In this document: positions 36,110 through 45,183 of the stretch, piece by piece | Numbering within the stretch: position 1 is the stretch's first letter | How the letters are laid out: every line of letters starts with the position of its first letter | From: Gemmobacter serpentinus | GTDB taxonomy: Bacteria; Pseudomonadota; Alphaproteobacteria; Rhodobacterales; Rhodobacteraceae | Length of the DNA stretch: 64,000 bases | Assembly: GCF_008973825.1 (NCBI RefSeq) | Contig: NZ_WCHR01000007.1 | Coordinates: 186,001-250,000 of the forward strand | Direction of reading: 5' to 3' | Notes under the pieces: generated by a model | Told to the model about the DNA's origin: nothing | Database searches by the model: none | Seen by the model: the letters and a program-made list of their open reading frames with translations, nothing else | Program-made: the position numbers and the translations under genes

Positions 36110-36637
36110 ATGAACAGACACATGCTGCACCGTATTCTTTCAATCCCCGACCGGATGGCAGAACAGGCCATGGCGAGCCCGCTTGATCGACGCGGGTATC
36201 TGCGCGCGATCATGATCGCAGGCCTGCTTGCCCTGCTCATGCCAGTCACCCTGGTCATGTGGTTCTGGCTTGTGGAACCGGGCAGCTATATTTCACTGGC
36301 CTTGCTCCTCCTTGCTTATGCTCTCGAATTTGCTCTGCTGATCCACGCCTCCTTCAGGCTCAACGCCGCAACCCTCGCCCGTGAAAGAACGGTTATTGGT
36401 GCGGAAGCGCAGCAGATCTATGCGCCAAGGGAAGGCCCGATCCTGTGGCGCCGCGCCGTAGGGATCGGGTCGACCAGATCACGCATTGTGACCGGCTTCC
36501 CCGCGACGCTCGGCTTCGGGCTGATTATCGCGATCGCATATGCGTTATTGGGATACCTTAGTTTACTCCTTCCGCTTGTGTCGCTGGCCCTCATGCTGAC
36601 GCACCAGATCGTCACCGCATCAAAACTGTTGCGCTGA
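36110..36637 (+). CDS. Hypothetical membrane protein, 175 aa
   Basis: The protein has about four transmembrane helices: GYLRAIMIAGLLALLMPVTLVMWFWL, ISLALLLLAYALEFALLI and a long C-terminal pair (ATLGFGLIIAIAYALLGYL; LLLPLVSLALML). An arginine-rich cytoplasmic loop (ATLARERTVIGAEAQQIY) lies in between. I do not recognise the family. ATG 36110 and ATG 36122 are both possible; no strong SD is present. Codon use is less GC-biased than in neighbours (ATT, TTA, CTT codons), a hint of later acquisition. It is convergent with asd. Confidence 0.65.
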   Translation: MNRHMLHRILSIPDRMAEQAMASPLDRRGYLRAIMIAGLLALLMPVTLVMWFWLVEPGSYISLALLLLAYALEFALLIHASFRLNAATLARERTVIGAEAQQIYAPREGPILWRRAVGIGSTRSRIVTGFPATLGFGLIIAIAYALLGYLSLLLPLVSLALMLTHQIVTASKLLR

Positions 36638-36655
36638 CCCGAAGCGCACCCCATC

Positions 36656-36692
36656 CCCCAAACAAAAACCCCCGCACCATCGGCGCGGGGGT
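36656..36692 (-). terminator. Intrinsic terminator of asd
   Basis: On the minus strand ACCCCCGC (36685-36692) pairs with GCGGGGGT (36668-36675) and is followed by TTTTTGTTT, a classic terminator 27 bases after the asd stop. Confidence 0.92.
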
Positions 36693-36718
36693 CTCTGTCT
36701 CTCGAACCTGAAAAGGTC

Positions 36719-37741
36719 TCAGCCTTTTTTCAGGCAGCGCTTGCCCAGCACTTCGGCGATCTGCACCGCGTTCAGGGCGGCACCCTTGCGCAGGTTGTCG
36801 CTGACGCACCAGAAGTTCAGGCCGTTATCGATGGTGGAATCATTGCGGATGCGGCTGACATAGGTCGCGTAATCGCCCACGCATTCCACCGGGGTGATGT
36901 AGCCACCGGCCTCGCGCTTGTCGACGACCATAATGCCGGGCGATTCCCGCAGGATGTCCTGCGCTTCTTGCCAGTCCAGCGGCTCTTCGGTCTCGATATT
37001 GATCGATTCCGAATGGCCGACAAAGACCGGCACGCGCACGCAGGTCGCGGTCACCTTGATCTTGGGATCAAGGATCTTCTTGGTCTCGGCAACCATCTTC
37101 CATTCTTCCTTGGTGGAACCGTCATCCAGGAAGACATCGATATGCGGGATCACGTTGAAGGCGATCTGCTTGGGGTAGACCTTCGGCGCCACTTCCTGAC
37201 CCGGCACGAACATGCCCTTGGTCTGGTTCCACAGCTCGTCCATCGCCTCTTTGCCGGTGCCCGACACGGATTGATAGGTGGAAACCACGACGCGCTTGAT
37301 CTTGGCCCGATCATGCAGCGGCTTCAGCGCCACGACCATCTGCGCGGTGGAGCAATTGGGGTTGGCGATGATGTTGCGCTTGGTATAGCCGTCGACCGCC
37401 TCGGCATTCACCTCCGGCACGACGAGCGGCACATCGGGGTCGTAGCGGTAGAGCGACGAGTTGTCGATCACCACGCAGCCCTGGCTTGCAGCCTTGGGCG
37501 CATAGACCTTGGTCGCATCCGACCCGATGGCGAAGAAAGCGATGTCCCAGCCGGTGAAATCGAAATCGGCCAGGTCCTTGGTCTTGAGAGTCTTGTCCCC
37601 AAAGCTGACTTCAGTGCCGAGCGAATTGCGCGACGCAAGCGCCACGATCTCGTCCACCGGAAACTCGCGCTCGGCGAGGATGTTCAGCATTTCTTTGCCC
37701 ACGTTACCCGTGGCGCCGACGACGGCGACTTTGTAGCCCAT
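36719..37741 (-). CDS. asd: Aspartate-semialdehyde dehydrogenase
   Basis: Asd reduces aspartyl phosphate to the semialdehyde, the branch point for lysine/DAP, threonine and methionine. The 340-residue protein has the NADP loop VAVVGATGNVGKEML, catalytic C130 (IIANPNCSTAQMV), STYQSVSGTGKEAMDEL, and the substrate-binding HIDVFLDDGSTKEEWKM. GGAGG lies eight bases before ATG 37741; the longer frame to 37756 begins inside that SD and is rejected. It is a single-gene transcript ended by a strong terminator. Confidence 0.97.
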   Translation of the reverse strand: MGYKVAVVGATGNVGKEMLNILAEREFPVDEIVALASRNSLGTEVSFGDKTLKTKDLADFDFTGWDIAFFAIGSDATKVYAPKAASQGCVVIDNSSLYRYDPDVPLVVPEVNAEAVDGYTKRNIIANPNCSTAQMVVALKPLHDRAKIKRVVVSTYQSVSGTGKEAMDELWNQTKGMFVPGQEVAPKVYPKQIAFNVIPHIDVFLDDGSTKEEWKMVAETKKILDPKIKVTATCVRVPVFVGHSESINIETEEPLDWQEAQDILRESPGIMVVDKREAGGYITPVECVGDYATYVSRIRNDSTIDNGLNFWCVSDNLRKGAALNAVQIAEVLGKRCLKKG

Positions 37742-37829
37742 CGGGGGGTCCTCCAAGTGTCAAAAGCGACGCTTGCCCGTTAGCGCAAAGGGGGGGCGGG
37801 GGAAAGGGATTCTTGAGGGTTTCGCGCGG

Positions 37830-38948
37830 CTATCGCCTGTGCTGGCGTGCTTGTGCCAGCTTTGCGGCGAATGCGTCACGGTCGCAGTCCGCCGCACCGC
37901 CCTCTGACCAGGCAAAGCGTGGGTAATAGACCTGACCCAGCCAGGCGATAAAGGCCGCGCGCAGGCTTTCATCATAGTCCAGCGCGGCAGGCGTTGCGAA
38001 CAGCGCATCCAGCGCGATCTGGCTGTCTGCGTGATGCACAAGGCCGGGCAGATTGAAGAAGGCCCGCCCCAGCGTGACCACCGGCTTGTCATGAAAGAAC
38101 GCCTGCAACCCCATGGAGGAATTCAGCGTGACCACGCCACGGCAGGCTGCGATCTGCGCGAAACTGTCTGTCGCATTGTCCAGCACTACCCGGCCTGTGG
38201 CGATCAGCGGGGCCAGTGGCTCTGCCAGTGATGTCTTGGCGGAAGGGTGTTCCTTCAGCCGCAGATGCCAGCCTTCGGGCAGGGCCTGCGCCGCCTGACC
38301 AATGGCCTTCAGAAACCCGGCCATGCCGCCGCACCAACCCGCGAAAAGCGTGACCTGACTGTCATCGGGCACTTGCAGCGGGCAGAACAGGAAAGGCGTC
38401 TGCGGCAGATCGCCGGCCCCCTGCCCCACATCGGCACGGCGCGATGCGCGGGCGGTCAGCCCCGCCCCCACCGCCCGCCAATCGGAGATGTCACGGGTCA
38501 TCGCCCATTCGCGGAAAAAGTCAGGATCTTGCGGCACCGAGCCTTCGGCATTCACCCCCGCCGGATCCAGCGTGATGCGGCCCGGCAGCGGCGCAAGTTC
38601 GGCGTAAAGCGTGGGGGCGCCAGCATCGCGCGCCGCCGCCATAAAGGCCATGCGCGATCCGGTCAGGCCGTTCCATGCCAGGGCCAGATGATCGGGATGG
38701 CGGGTGAAATGCGCCCGCGCCCAGTTATATTGCCCCCGGATCAGCTGCCGCTTCAGCCAGCGCGCCAGCGCACCTTTCGGCTGGCGTTTGGCGCGGGCAA
38801 GGGCGGCATCGACCCGCAAAGTCGTCTCGGGCCAGTCACGAAAGCTGAGCGGGATGGTTTTCAGGCGCCTCGCTGCCCCTTCGACCTCGGCCAAGGCGGC
38901 AAAAACCGCCTCTTTGCGGGCATTGTATTCGGCGGGAAAGACGATCAT
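37830..38948 (-). CDS. Capsule polysaccharide biosynthesis/export-like protein (KpsC/KpsS-LipA/LipB family)
   Basis: The 372-residue soluble protein resembles the capsule KpsS/KpsC (Kdo-transferase-like) family. Motifs are APTLYAELAPLPGRITLDPAGVNAEGSVP, CPLQVPDDSQVTLFAGW, WHLRLKEHPSAK, and VVTLNSSMGLQAFFHDKPVVTLGRAFF, which is the family's sugar-nucleotide and active-site region. KpsC/S add the beta-Kdo linker to the lipid anchor of capsules. There is no capsule cluster around it, so the gene is an orphan. Function is inferred from family resemblance only. Confidence 0.75.
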   Translation of the reverse strand: MIVFPAEYNARKEAVFAALAEVEGAARRLKTIPLSFRDWPETTLRVDAALARAKRQPKGALARWLKRQLIRGQYNWARAHFTRHPDHLALAWNGLTGSRMAFMAAARDAGAPTLYAELAPLPGRITLDPAGVNAEGSVPQDPDFFREWAMTRDISDWRAVGAGLTARASRRADVGQGAGDLPQTPFLFCPLQVPDDSQVTLFAGWCGGMAGFLKAIGQAAQALPEGWHLRLKEHPSAKTSLAEPLAPLIATGRVVLDNATDSFAQIAACRGVVTLNSSMGLQAFFHDKPVVTLGRAFFNLPGLVHHADSQIALDALFATPAALDYDESLRAAFIAWLGQVYYPRFAWSEGGAADCDRDAFAAKLAQARQHRR

Positions 38949-39015
38949 CGCGCGGGCCTCGTTGCGGGCCTTCAGGTCGGGCCTTGCGCCAGACTGCGCA
39001 AGGGGGGCGCAAAGG

Positions 39016-40185
39016 TCAATCCGTGCGGTCCCGCGATGTGGTATAGATCAGGAGAGCCAGCGCCAGCGTCACGATGAAGAACAGGAAGATCGCGACATAG
39101 GGGGCCTCGACCGGCGGCTGCGCTGTGGCCGCCGACAGCCGACCCGTGATGAATTGCGCGATCCCCACCGATCCGATGCCGAATAGGTTCAGCAGCGTCA
39201 CCCCCCGCCCGGTCAGATGTGCGGGCAGGAAGGCACGGCCATGCGCGATCACCATCGGGAAGGACGCGCCCGCAAAGCCGAACAGCGCCAGCAAAGCCAC
39301 GGTGGTCCATCCGCCCGCCAGCGGCATCAGCCAGAGCCCGACCAGCGTTGCCAGCGCAATCAGGTTGCCGCCAAGGATCAGGTACTTGCGGGTTTTCAAC
39401 AACCGCTCCAGCGGGCCATAGGCGAAACTGCCCGCGACCATGGCCAGCCCCATGATCAGCGTGACACGGCCGATATCATCCGGGCTCGCGCCAAACACAT
39501 CGCTGTAATAGGGCCCGACCCAAAGCCCGCGCAGCGCCGCGACCGGCGCATAGCACAGCGCCATCATGACAAAGATCGGCCAGAGACTGCGCATCGCCAG
39601 CAGATCCAGCAGCGATCCCTTGGCCTGCGCCTGGACCTTGGGCGGATCGCGCACCAGCACGGCGATCAATGCCGCAATCAGCGCGGTCACCAGCGCCAGC
39701 CCCCAAAGCGCACCACGCCAGCCCACGGCATCGACGGCCAGCGACAAGGGAAGCGAGGCACCGATATTGCCCAGATTGCCGATGCCGACCATGGCCCCCG
39801 CCAGCGTGCCGAAAACGGCGGGCGGAAAGCTGCGGGCAAAGATGAAATAGCCCGCCATCAATACGGGAGAGCAGCCCGCGCCGATCAGCACCATGGCAAG
39901 TTTGATGCCACCCGGGGCATCGGACATGGCAAAGACCACCGCACCCAAGGCCCCGACCAGCAGCAGGCTTGCCGCGGTCAGCCGCGGCCCCACACGGTCC
40001 AGCGCAGCCCCCACCGGAACTTGCATCGCGGCAAAGGTCAGGAACCAAAGGCCCGAGGCGGTTGCCAGATCCTCGGCGGTGGCGCCAAGCTCTGCCTTCA
40101 GGACCGGCGTCAGCACCGCAAGGAAGGCGCGATAGAACTGGCTCAGCACATAGGCGGCGAACAGGCAGGCAATCCCGATCTGCAT
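39016..40185 (-). CDS. MFS transporter
   Basis: The 389-residue protein starts MQIGIACLFAAYVLSQFYRA and has about twelve helices with MFS loop signatures (VGAALDRVGPRL after helix two; YGPLERLLKTRKYL between halves). ATG 40185 gives a normal MFS N-terminus and lies 4 bp after the stop of the preceding MFS gene; the 30-residue upstream extension is Pro/Arg-rich and rejected. The pair is one leftward transcript. Substrate is unknown. Confidence 0.85.
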   Translation of the reverse strand: MQIGIACLFAAYVLSQFYRAFLAVLTPVLKAELGATAEDLATASGLWFLTFAAMQVPVGAALDRVGPRLTAASLLLVGALGAVVFAMSDAPGGIKLAMVLIGAGCSPVLMAGYFIFARSFPPAVFGTLAGAMVGIGNLGNIGASLPLSLAVDAVGWRGALWGLALVTALIAALIAVLVRDPPKVQAQAKGSLLDLLAMRSLWPIFVMMALCYAPVAALRGLWVGPYYSDVFGASPDDIGRVTLIMGLAMVAGSFAYGPLERLLKTRKYLILGGNLIALATLVGLWLMPLAGGWTTVALLALFGFAGASFPMVIAHGRAFLPAHLTGRGVTLLNLFGIGSVGIAQFITGRLSAATAQPPVEAPYVAIFLFFIVTLALALLIYTTSRDRTD

Positions 40186-40189
40186 CGGC

Positions 40190-41434
40190 TCAGGCCGCCT
40201 TCGGGGTTCGGGCCACCCAGGGTGCCTCGCGGATCGGCAGATGCACCAGCGCCGAGAAGGCCCCGACCCCCACACCGATCCACCAGACCATCGTATAGCC
40301 CCCCGTCATGTCATACATCTTGCCACCCAGCCAGACGCCCAGGAACCCGCCGATCTGGTGGCTGAGGAAGACGAAACCATAAAGCGTGCCCATGTAGCGC
40401 AGCCCGAAGATATGCGCGACAAGGCCCGATGTCAGCGGCACCGTGGCCAGCCACAGCGCCCCCATCGAGACCGAGAACAGCAGGACAGAGGTCGGCGTCA
40501 TCGGCATCATGATGAACAGCGCCGCCACAATGGTGCGGGCGGTATAGATCCCGGCCAGCAGATACTTCTTGGTGTATTTTTTGCCCAAAGCACCCGCCCA
40601 GATCGTGCCCACGATATTGGCCAGGCCGATCACCGCGATGGAGATCGCGCCAAGCGCCGAAGTGGTGGTGATGCCAAGCGCCGCCAGCGGGCCATTCGGG
40701 TCAATCGGGCCGCACATCTCGGTCACGAAGGCCGGGAAATGCGCGGTGATGAAGGCCAGCTGATAGCCGCAGGAGAAGAAGCCGAGAAAGATCATGATAT
40801 AGGACGGATCGGTGAAGGCCTTTTTCAGCACGGCCCCAAGACTTTCCTCCAGCTCGGCCCGGGTCGCGACATGATCGGACTTCAGGAAGGGCAGCGCGAA
40901 CAGGCTGCACATGATGATGCCGCCAAAGATCACGAACACCGTCTGCCACGGATAATGGCTCAGCAGGATCTCGGCCAGCGGTGCCCCCACGACCTGGCCT
41001 GCAGAGCCTGCCGCCGTGGCAATCCCAAGCGCGAGCGAGCGGTTTTCGGGCGAGGAGGCGCGCCCCACCACCGCCAGCACCACGCCAAAGCCGGTGCCCG
41101 CAATGCCGAAGCCCACGACAATTTCCAGCAATTGCATCTGCGCGGGCGTGGTTGCGATCGAGGTCAGCACGAGGCCAAGCGCATAGAGCACCGCGCCAAT
41201 GATGATCGCCTTGCGATCCCCGATCTTTTCCGCAATCGCGCCGAACAGCGGCTGCCCGATGCCCCAGGCAAGGTTCTGGATCGCGATGGCCAGAGAAAAT
41301 TCTGCCCGCGGCCAGCCGAATTCATTGGCAATCGGCAGCTGGAACACGCCGAAACTGGCCCGCAGGGAAAAGTTCAGCAGCAAGATCACACAGCCGGCGA
41401 TCAGGATCGGCGTGAAAAGCGGGGATCGGGTCAT
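40190..41434 (-). CDS. MFS transporter, oxalate/formate-antiporter-like
   Basis: The 414-residue, twelve-helix carrier has GQPLFGAIAEKIGDRKAII (MFS loop 2-3 motif), a large central loop, GYQLAFITAHFPAFVTEM at helix seven and FGLRYMGTLYGFVFLSHQIGGFLGVWLGG, a segment common in monocarboxylate/oxalate-formate antiporter-like MFS proteins. The start at ATG 41434 follows GGAG; the longer frame is rejected. It is divergent from an alpha-glucosidase gene across a 236-bp gap with a dyad, so a link to sugar or organic-acid use is possible but unproven. Confidence 0.85.
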   Translation of the reverse strand: MTRSPLFTPILIAGCVILLLNFSLRASFGVFQLPIANEFGWPRAEFSLAIAIQNLAWGIGQPLFGAIAEKIGDRKAIIIGAVLYALGLVLTSIATTPAQMQLLEIVVGFGIAGTGFGVVLAVVGRASSPENRSLALGIATAAGSAGQVVGAPLAEILLSHYPWQTVFVIFGGIIMCSLFALPFLKSDHVATRAELEESLGAVLKKAFTDPSYIMIFLGFFSCGYQLAFITAHFPAFVTEMCGPIDPNGPLAALGITTTSALGAISIAVIGLANIVGTIWAGALGKKYTKKYLLAGIYTARTIVAALFIMMPMTPTSVLLFSVSMGALWLATVPLTSGLVAHIFGLRYMGTLYGFVFLSHQIGGFLGVWLGGKMYDMTGGYTMVWWIGVGVGAFSALVHLPIREAPWVARTPKAA

Positions 41435-41477
41435 GGCGGGCTCCACGAGGTCTGGCGGATAGGTGCCGCCGCTGCGC

Positions 41478-41567
41478 GCCAAAGGTCAATTCGTTTCTTG
41501 TCACCCACACATTGAATCTTGTGATGCCGAAAACGCCAAAGCGGAATGGATCGCGCTTGCTTTGGCG
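41478..41567. promoter_or_regulatory. CGCCAAAGC dyad between MFS and alpha-glucosidase genes
   Basis: CGCCAAAGC (41534-41542) and its perfect reverse complement GCTTTGGCG (41559-41567) are separated by 16 bases. A further half-copy CGCCAAAG is at 41478-41485. The dyad lies about 105 bases before the alpha-glucosidase start in a divergent promoter region. A LacI-type or other sugar-responsive operator is the simplest reading. Confidence 0.55.
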
Positions 41568-41670
41568 GCACTTTGTTCCGCCAGCAAAGGTCAGGCCATG
41601 CCAGTGGGACAACGCCTTGCAGATCGCGCGAGGCCGGGCGATGGTAGCGCCAACAAGGGTGGAGGCTTGC

Positions 41671-43278
41671 ATGTCGGATTGGTGGCGCGGCGCGGTTGTG
41701 TATCAGGTCTATCCCCGGTCGTTTCAGGACAGCGATGGCGATGGGATCGGCGATCTGAAGGGCATCACCGCGCGGCTGGATCATATCGCATCCCTTGGCG
41801 TCGATGCGATCTGGTTGTCGCCGGTCTTTACCAGCCCGATGGCCGATATGGGCTATGATGTCAGCGATTATTGCGACATCGACCCGCTGTTCGGCACGCT
41901 TGCCGATTTCGACGCGCTGCTGGCGCGGGCGCATGAGCTGGGCCTGAAGGTCATCATTGACCAGGTGCTAAGCCATTCCTCCGACCAGCATCCCGCCTTT
42001 GTCGAAAGCCGCAAGGATCGCAGCAATCCCAAGGCCGACTGGTATGTCTGGGCCGATCCGCAACCAAGCGGCGCGCCGCCCTCCAACTGGCTGTCGGTCT
42101 TTGGTGGCTCCGCCTGGGAATGGGACCCGCGCCGGCGGCAATATTACCTGCACAATTTCCTCGCCTCGCAGCCCGACCTGAACTTCCACAACCCCGAGGT
42201 GCAGGACTTCCTGCTGTCCACCATGCGCTTCTGGCTGGAGCGCGGGGTGGACGGGTTCCGGCTGGATACGGTGAATTACTATTTCCACGACGCGAAACTG
42301 CGCGACAACGGACCGGAACCGCGTGCCGAGAACCTGCCGCCCGCCAACCCCTATGACATGCAGGATCACGAATATTCCAAGCTGCGCCCCGAGAACCTGC
42401 CATTTCTGGAACGGATGCGCAGCCTGCTGGATGGGTTCGACGACCGTGCCATGGTCGGTGAAATCGGTGAGGGCCCGCGCCGCGCCTTGAGGGCCATGGA
42501 GGAATATACCGCGCCGGGCCGCCTTCATATGGCCTATAGTTTCGACATGCTGGGGCCGACCTTCACGCCCGATCATTTCCGCTCGCGGATCGAGGGGTTC
42601 TTCCGCGCCGCCCCCGATGGCTGGCCGATGTGGGCGTTTTCCAACCATGACGTGATCCGCCATGCCACCCGTTGGGCAGGTTTCGGCCCGCAAGACGCGG
42701 TGGCCGGGCTGGCAGCCGCGATGCTTTTGTCCTTTGAAGGCTCGATCTGTCTCTATCAGGGCGAGGAGCTGGGCCAGACCGAAACGGATATCGAATATCA
42801 CGAGCTGACCGACCCGCCGGGCTTCAAGTTCTGGCCCGATTACAAGGGCCGCGATGGCTGCCGGACGCCGATGGTCTGGGATGGCTCCGATCAGGCGGGC
42901 TTTACCACGGGCACGCCCTGGTTGCCGGTGAAGCCGCCGCAGCGGGCGCGCAATGTGGCCGCGCAGGAAAGTGGGGGGTCGGTGCTGAACCTTTACCGCG
43001 ACCTTCTGGCATGGCGGCAGGGCAGCAGCGCCTTGCGCGACGGGCGCAGCCAGTTCTTCGATGTGGCCCCGCCCGCTCTGGCCTTCCGCCGTGACGGCGC
43101 TGCGGGGTCGGTGCTCTGTATCTTCAACCTCTCGGACGCAGCGATCAGCTTGCCCGTAGCCGGGCTCGACCGGATCGACGGCCCGGCTTCCGGGGCCTGC
43201 TTGGCTGATGGCCAGTTGCAGCTGCAAGCAACGGGTTGGGTCTGGGCTCAGTGCGGCAAAGACACATTCGTCGGTTAA
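41671..43278 (+). CDS. GH13 alpha-glucosidase
   Basis: The 535-residue glycoside hydrolase family 13 enzyme begins WWRGAVVYQVYPRSFQDSDGDGIGDL. It has the four conserved regions: IIDQVLSHSS, VDGFRLDTVNYYF with nucleophile D199, AMVGEIGE with acid/base E264, and WAFSNHDVIRH with D327. No signal peptide, so it acts in the cytoplasm on imported maltose, sucrose-like or trehalose-like disaccharides. It resembles AglA of rhizobia and Rhodobacter, but the usual aglEFGK transporter is absent. GGAGG precedes ATG 41671; the frame further upstream covers the dyad. Confidence 0.93.
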   Translation: MSDWWRGAVVYQVYPRSFQDSDGDGIGDLKGITARLDHIASLGVDAIWLSPVFTSPMADMGYDVSDYCDIDPLFGTLADFDALLARAHELGLKVIIDQVLSHSSDQHPAFVESRKDRSNPKADWYVWADPQPSGAPPSNWLSVFGGSAWEWDPRRRQYYLHNFLASQPDLNFHNPEVQDFLLSTMRFWLERGVDGFRLDTVNYYFHDAKLRDNGPEPRAENLPPANPYDMQDHEYSKLRPENLPFLERMRSLLDGFDDRAMVGEIGEGPRRALRAMEEYTAPGRLHMAYSFDMLGPTFTPDHFRSRIEGFFRAAPDGWPMWAFSNHDVIRHATRWAGFGPQDAVAGLAAAMLLSFEGSICLYQGEELGQTETDIEYHELTDPPGFKFWPDYKGRDGCRTPMVWDGSDQAGFTTGTPWLPVKPPQRARNVAAQESGGSVLNLYRDLLAWRQGSSALRDGRSQFFDVAPPALAFRRDGAAGSVLCIFNLSDAAISLPVAGLDRIDGPASGACLADGQLQLQATGWVWAQCGKDTFVG

Positions 43279-43299
43279 GGGGCTCCGGTTAGGCCTCTG

Positions 43300-43797
43300 T
43301 CACCCCTCTGGCAGATCGATGCGCAGAACCTCCAGCTCCCGATCGCCGGTGGGTCTGCGCCAGATCACCAGATCGCCGATCCGCGCGCCAAGCAGCGCGC
43401 GGGCCAGCGGCGATTGCGGCGCGATGCGGCCAAGGGCGGCATCGGCCTCATCCTCGCCGGTGATCTCGTAACGGCGCTCTGTGTCCTCCGCATCGGCAAC
43501 CGTCACACGGTGGCCAAACGCCACCTCATGCCCCGGATGGCTGGCCGGGTCGATCAGGATCGCGCTGCGCAGCCGCGCCTCCAGATAGCGGATGTCGCGC
43601 TCTGCCGCAGCTTCGGGCAATTTGTCGAGGCGGTCAGTGCGCGCCCGCAGGCTGGCAAGCTGGGCCTGCGCCCCGGCCAGCCGGGCGTGAAGTGTCGCCA
43701 ATCCACGCGGCGTCACCAGATTGGGATGGGGCGAGACCGGCAGATCGGGCAGCGGTGCCAGATCCTCGGTATCCTCCTTGATGAAAGCGCGGCTCAT
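43300..43797 (-). CDS. GreA/GreB-family protein with atypical coiled coil
   Basis: The 165-residue protein starts [15 protein letters not shown] and has a Gre-type coiled coil (about 28-80) and an FKBP-like C-terminal domain (about 83-165: GHRVTVADAEDTERRYEITGEDEAD, SPLARALLGARIGDLV). GreA/GreB insert the coiled-coil tip into RNA polymerase to stimulate transcript cleavage through two acidic residues in GDxSENADY. Here that tip reads LPEAAAERDIRYLEARL and the motif is missing, so cleavage activity may be lost or altered, as in Gfh1- or Rnk-like factors. It overlaps the upstream Nudix gene by 4 bp. Confidence 0.78.
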   Translation of the reverse strand: MSRAFIKEDTEDLAPLPDLPVSPHPNLVTPRGLATLHARLAGAQAQLASLRARTDRLDKLPEAAAERDIRYLEARLRSAILIDPASHPGHEVAFGHRVTVADAEDTERRYEITGEDEADAALGRIAPQSPLARALLGARIGDLVIWRRPTGDRELEVLRIDLPEG

Positions 43798-44240
43798 CGG
43801 ATGATCGGTTCCAGCGGGTCATAGAGCATCGTGCCGCCCCATGCGGCCTCTGGCAGACAGTCGGGCTTGAAGCGGATCCCGGCAAGGTCCGCGCGCGCAA
43901 AGAAACGACGTTCGGTCACGACGCCCTCCGGGTCGCGCCATGTCGGGGACAGGCTTCCTGCCACGATCTGGCAGCGGAAATAGAGATCAACCTGATGGAA
44001 GCTGCCATTCGGGTCATGAAATTCGTTGACCAGAACCGGCGCGCCGACCGTGACCGTCAGCCCGGTTTCCTCATGCACCTCGCGGATCAGGTTATCGGGC
44101 AGCGATGCGCCACGTTCCACCCCGCCACCCGGTGCGCACCACAGATCCGACACGCCCCCGCCCCAGGCATTGACCAGCAGCAGACGGTTTTCGTGCAGGA
44201 TCAGCGCACGGACGGCAAGACGGGGACACAGCGTTTTCAT
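43794..44240 (-). CDS. Nudix hydrolase
   Basis: The 148-residue protein [20 protein letters not shown] has a Nudix box at about 39-61 ([20 protein letters not shown], then TGL). The first conserved Glu is Ala45, while the catalytic REVHEE core is intact, so metal-dependent hydrolysis remains plausible. ATG 44240 is used; the frame extends upstream through unrelated sequence. Its stop overlaps the Gre-like gene start (ATGA), so the two are co-translated. Substrate unknown. Confidence 0.88.
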   Translation of the reverse strand: MKTLCPRLAVRALILHENRLLLVNAWGGGVSDLWCAPGGGVERGASLPDNLIREVHEETGLTVTVGAPVLVNEFHDPNGSFHQVDLYFRCQIVAGSLSPTWRDPEGVVTERRFFARADLAGIRFKPDCLPEAAWGGTMLYDPLEPIIR

Positions 44241-44317
44241 GTGGTCGAGACTTGCCGAGGCGTCGCGAATTGTCCATCTCTTCCGTTCAGGTTGGGTTTT
44301 CTGGTCAGGAGGCGGAT

Positions 44318-45115
44318 ATGTTGCGCAAGGCCCTTGCCGCCCTCGCCATGTTGCTAGCGGCCGCCCTGCCAGCCCAGGCACAGGATGGCGCGCCGGACAG
44401 TCCGCTTCCGGGCAATCAGGTCCCGGATAACGGCGAATGCGTCGTGCTGCTGCACGGCCTTGCGCGCAGCGAAGCCTCGCTGATGGCGATGGAGGCCGCC
44501 TTGATCGCCCAAGGCTATCAGGTGGTGAATGAAGGTTACCCCTCCACCTCTCTGGCAATCCAGGATCTGGCCCCCCGCGTGGGCGAGGCCGCCGCGCGCT
44601 GCGCCACGGGCCGCAAGGTGCATTTCGTCACCCATTCCATGGGTGGCATCCTGTTGCGGGTCTGGCTGCGCGATCACAGCCTGCCCAATATGGGCCGGGC
44701 GGTGATGCTGGCCCCGCCCAATCACGGGTCGGAGATTGTCGATGCCTTCGGGCAGATCGGTGCCTTTGAATGGATCAACGGCCCGGCCGGGGCCGAGCTT
44801 GGCACAGACGGGCAGGCGCTTCCCTCAGCCCTGCCGCTGCCGGATTTCGATCTGGGGGTGATTGCGGGCAACCGTTCCCTGAACCCGATTTATTCATCCA
44901 TCATCGAAGGGCCCGATGACGGCAAGGTTTCCGTAATGTCCACCCGGTTAGCGGGCATGACGGACCACCTGACCCTGCCTGTCACCCATACTTTCATGAT
45001 GCTGAACCCCGAAGTGATCGCCCAGACCATCCTGTTCCTGCGCAACGGTCACTTCGACCGCAACCTGGGCTATGCCAGTGCGGTGGAGATCAGCCTGGGC
45101 CGGGTGCGGCCATGA
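44318..45115 (+). CDS. Secreted alpha/beta hydrolase (lipase-like)
   Basis: The 265-residue protein has a signal peptide ([20 protein letters not shown], likely cut after AQA near residue 22) and then an alpha/beta-hydrolase: [11 protein letters not shown] (oxyanion HG), nucleophile S107 in [13 protein letters not shown], and a C-terminal His in [10 protein letters not shown]. It resembles EstA/lipase-type esterases that read as PGAP1-like or DUF676-like. It acts in the periplasm on an ester or lipid. AGGAGG lies six bases before ATG 44318. It is followed after 68 bp by dgkA, another lipid-related gene. Confidence 0.85.
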   Translation: MLRKALAALAMLLAAALPAQAQDGAPDSPLPGNQVPDNGECVVLLHGLARSEASLMAMEAALIAQGYQVVNEGYPSTSLAIQDLAPRVGEAAARCATGRKVHFVTHSMGGILLRVWLRDHSLPNMGRAVMLAPPNHGSEIVDAFGQIGAFEWINGPAGAELGTDGQALPSALPLPDFDLGVIAGNRSLNPIYSSIIEGPDDGKVSVMSTRLAGMTDHLTLPVTHTFMMLNPEVIAQTILFLRNGHFDRNLGYASAVEISLGRVRP

Positions 45116-45183
45116 TGCCTTCGCCCAATGCCGTCGGCTGAAGCCTTTGCCTGAGACCTTCTGAACGACAGAAAAGAGTAGTG

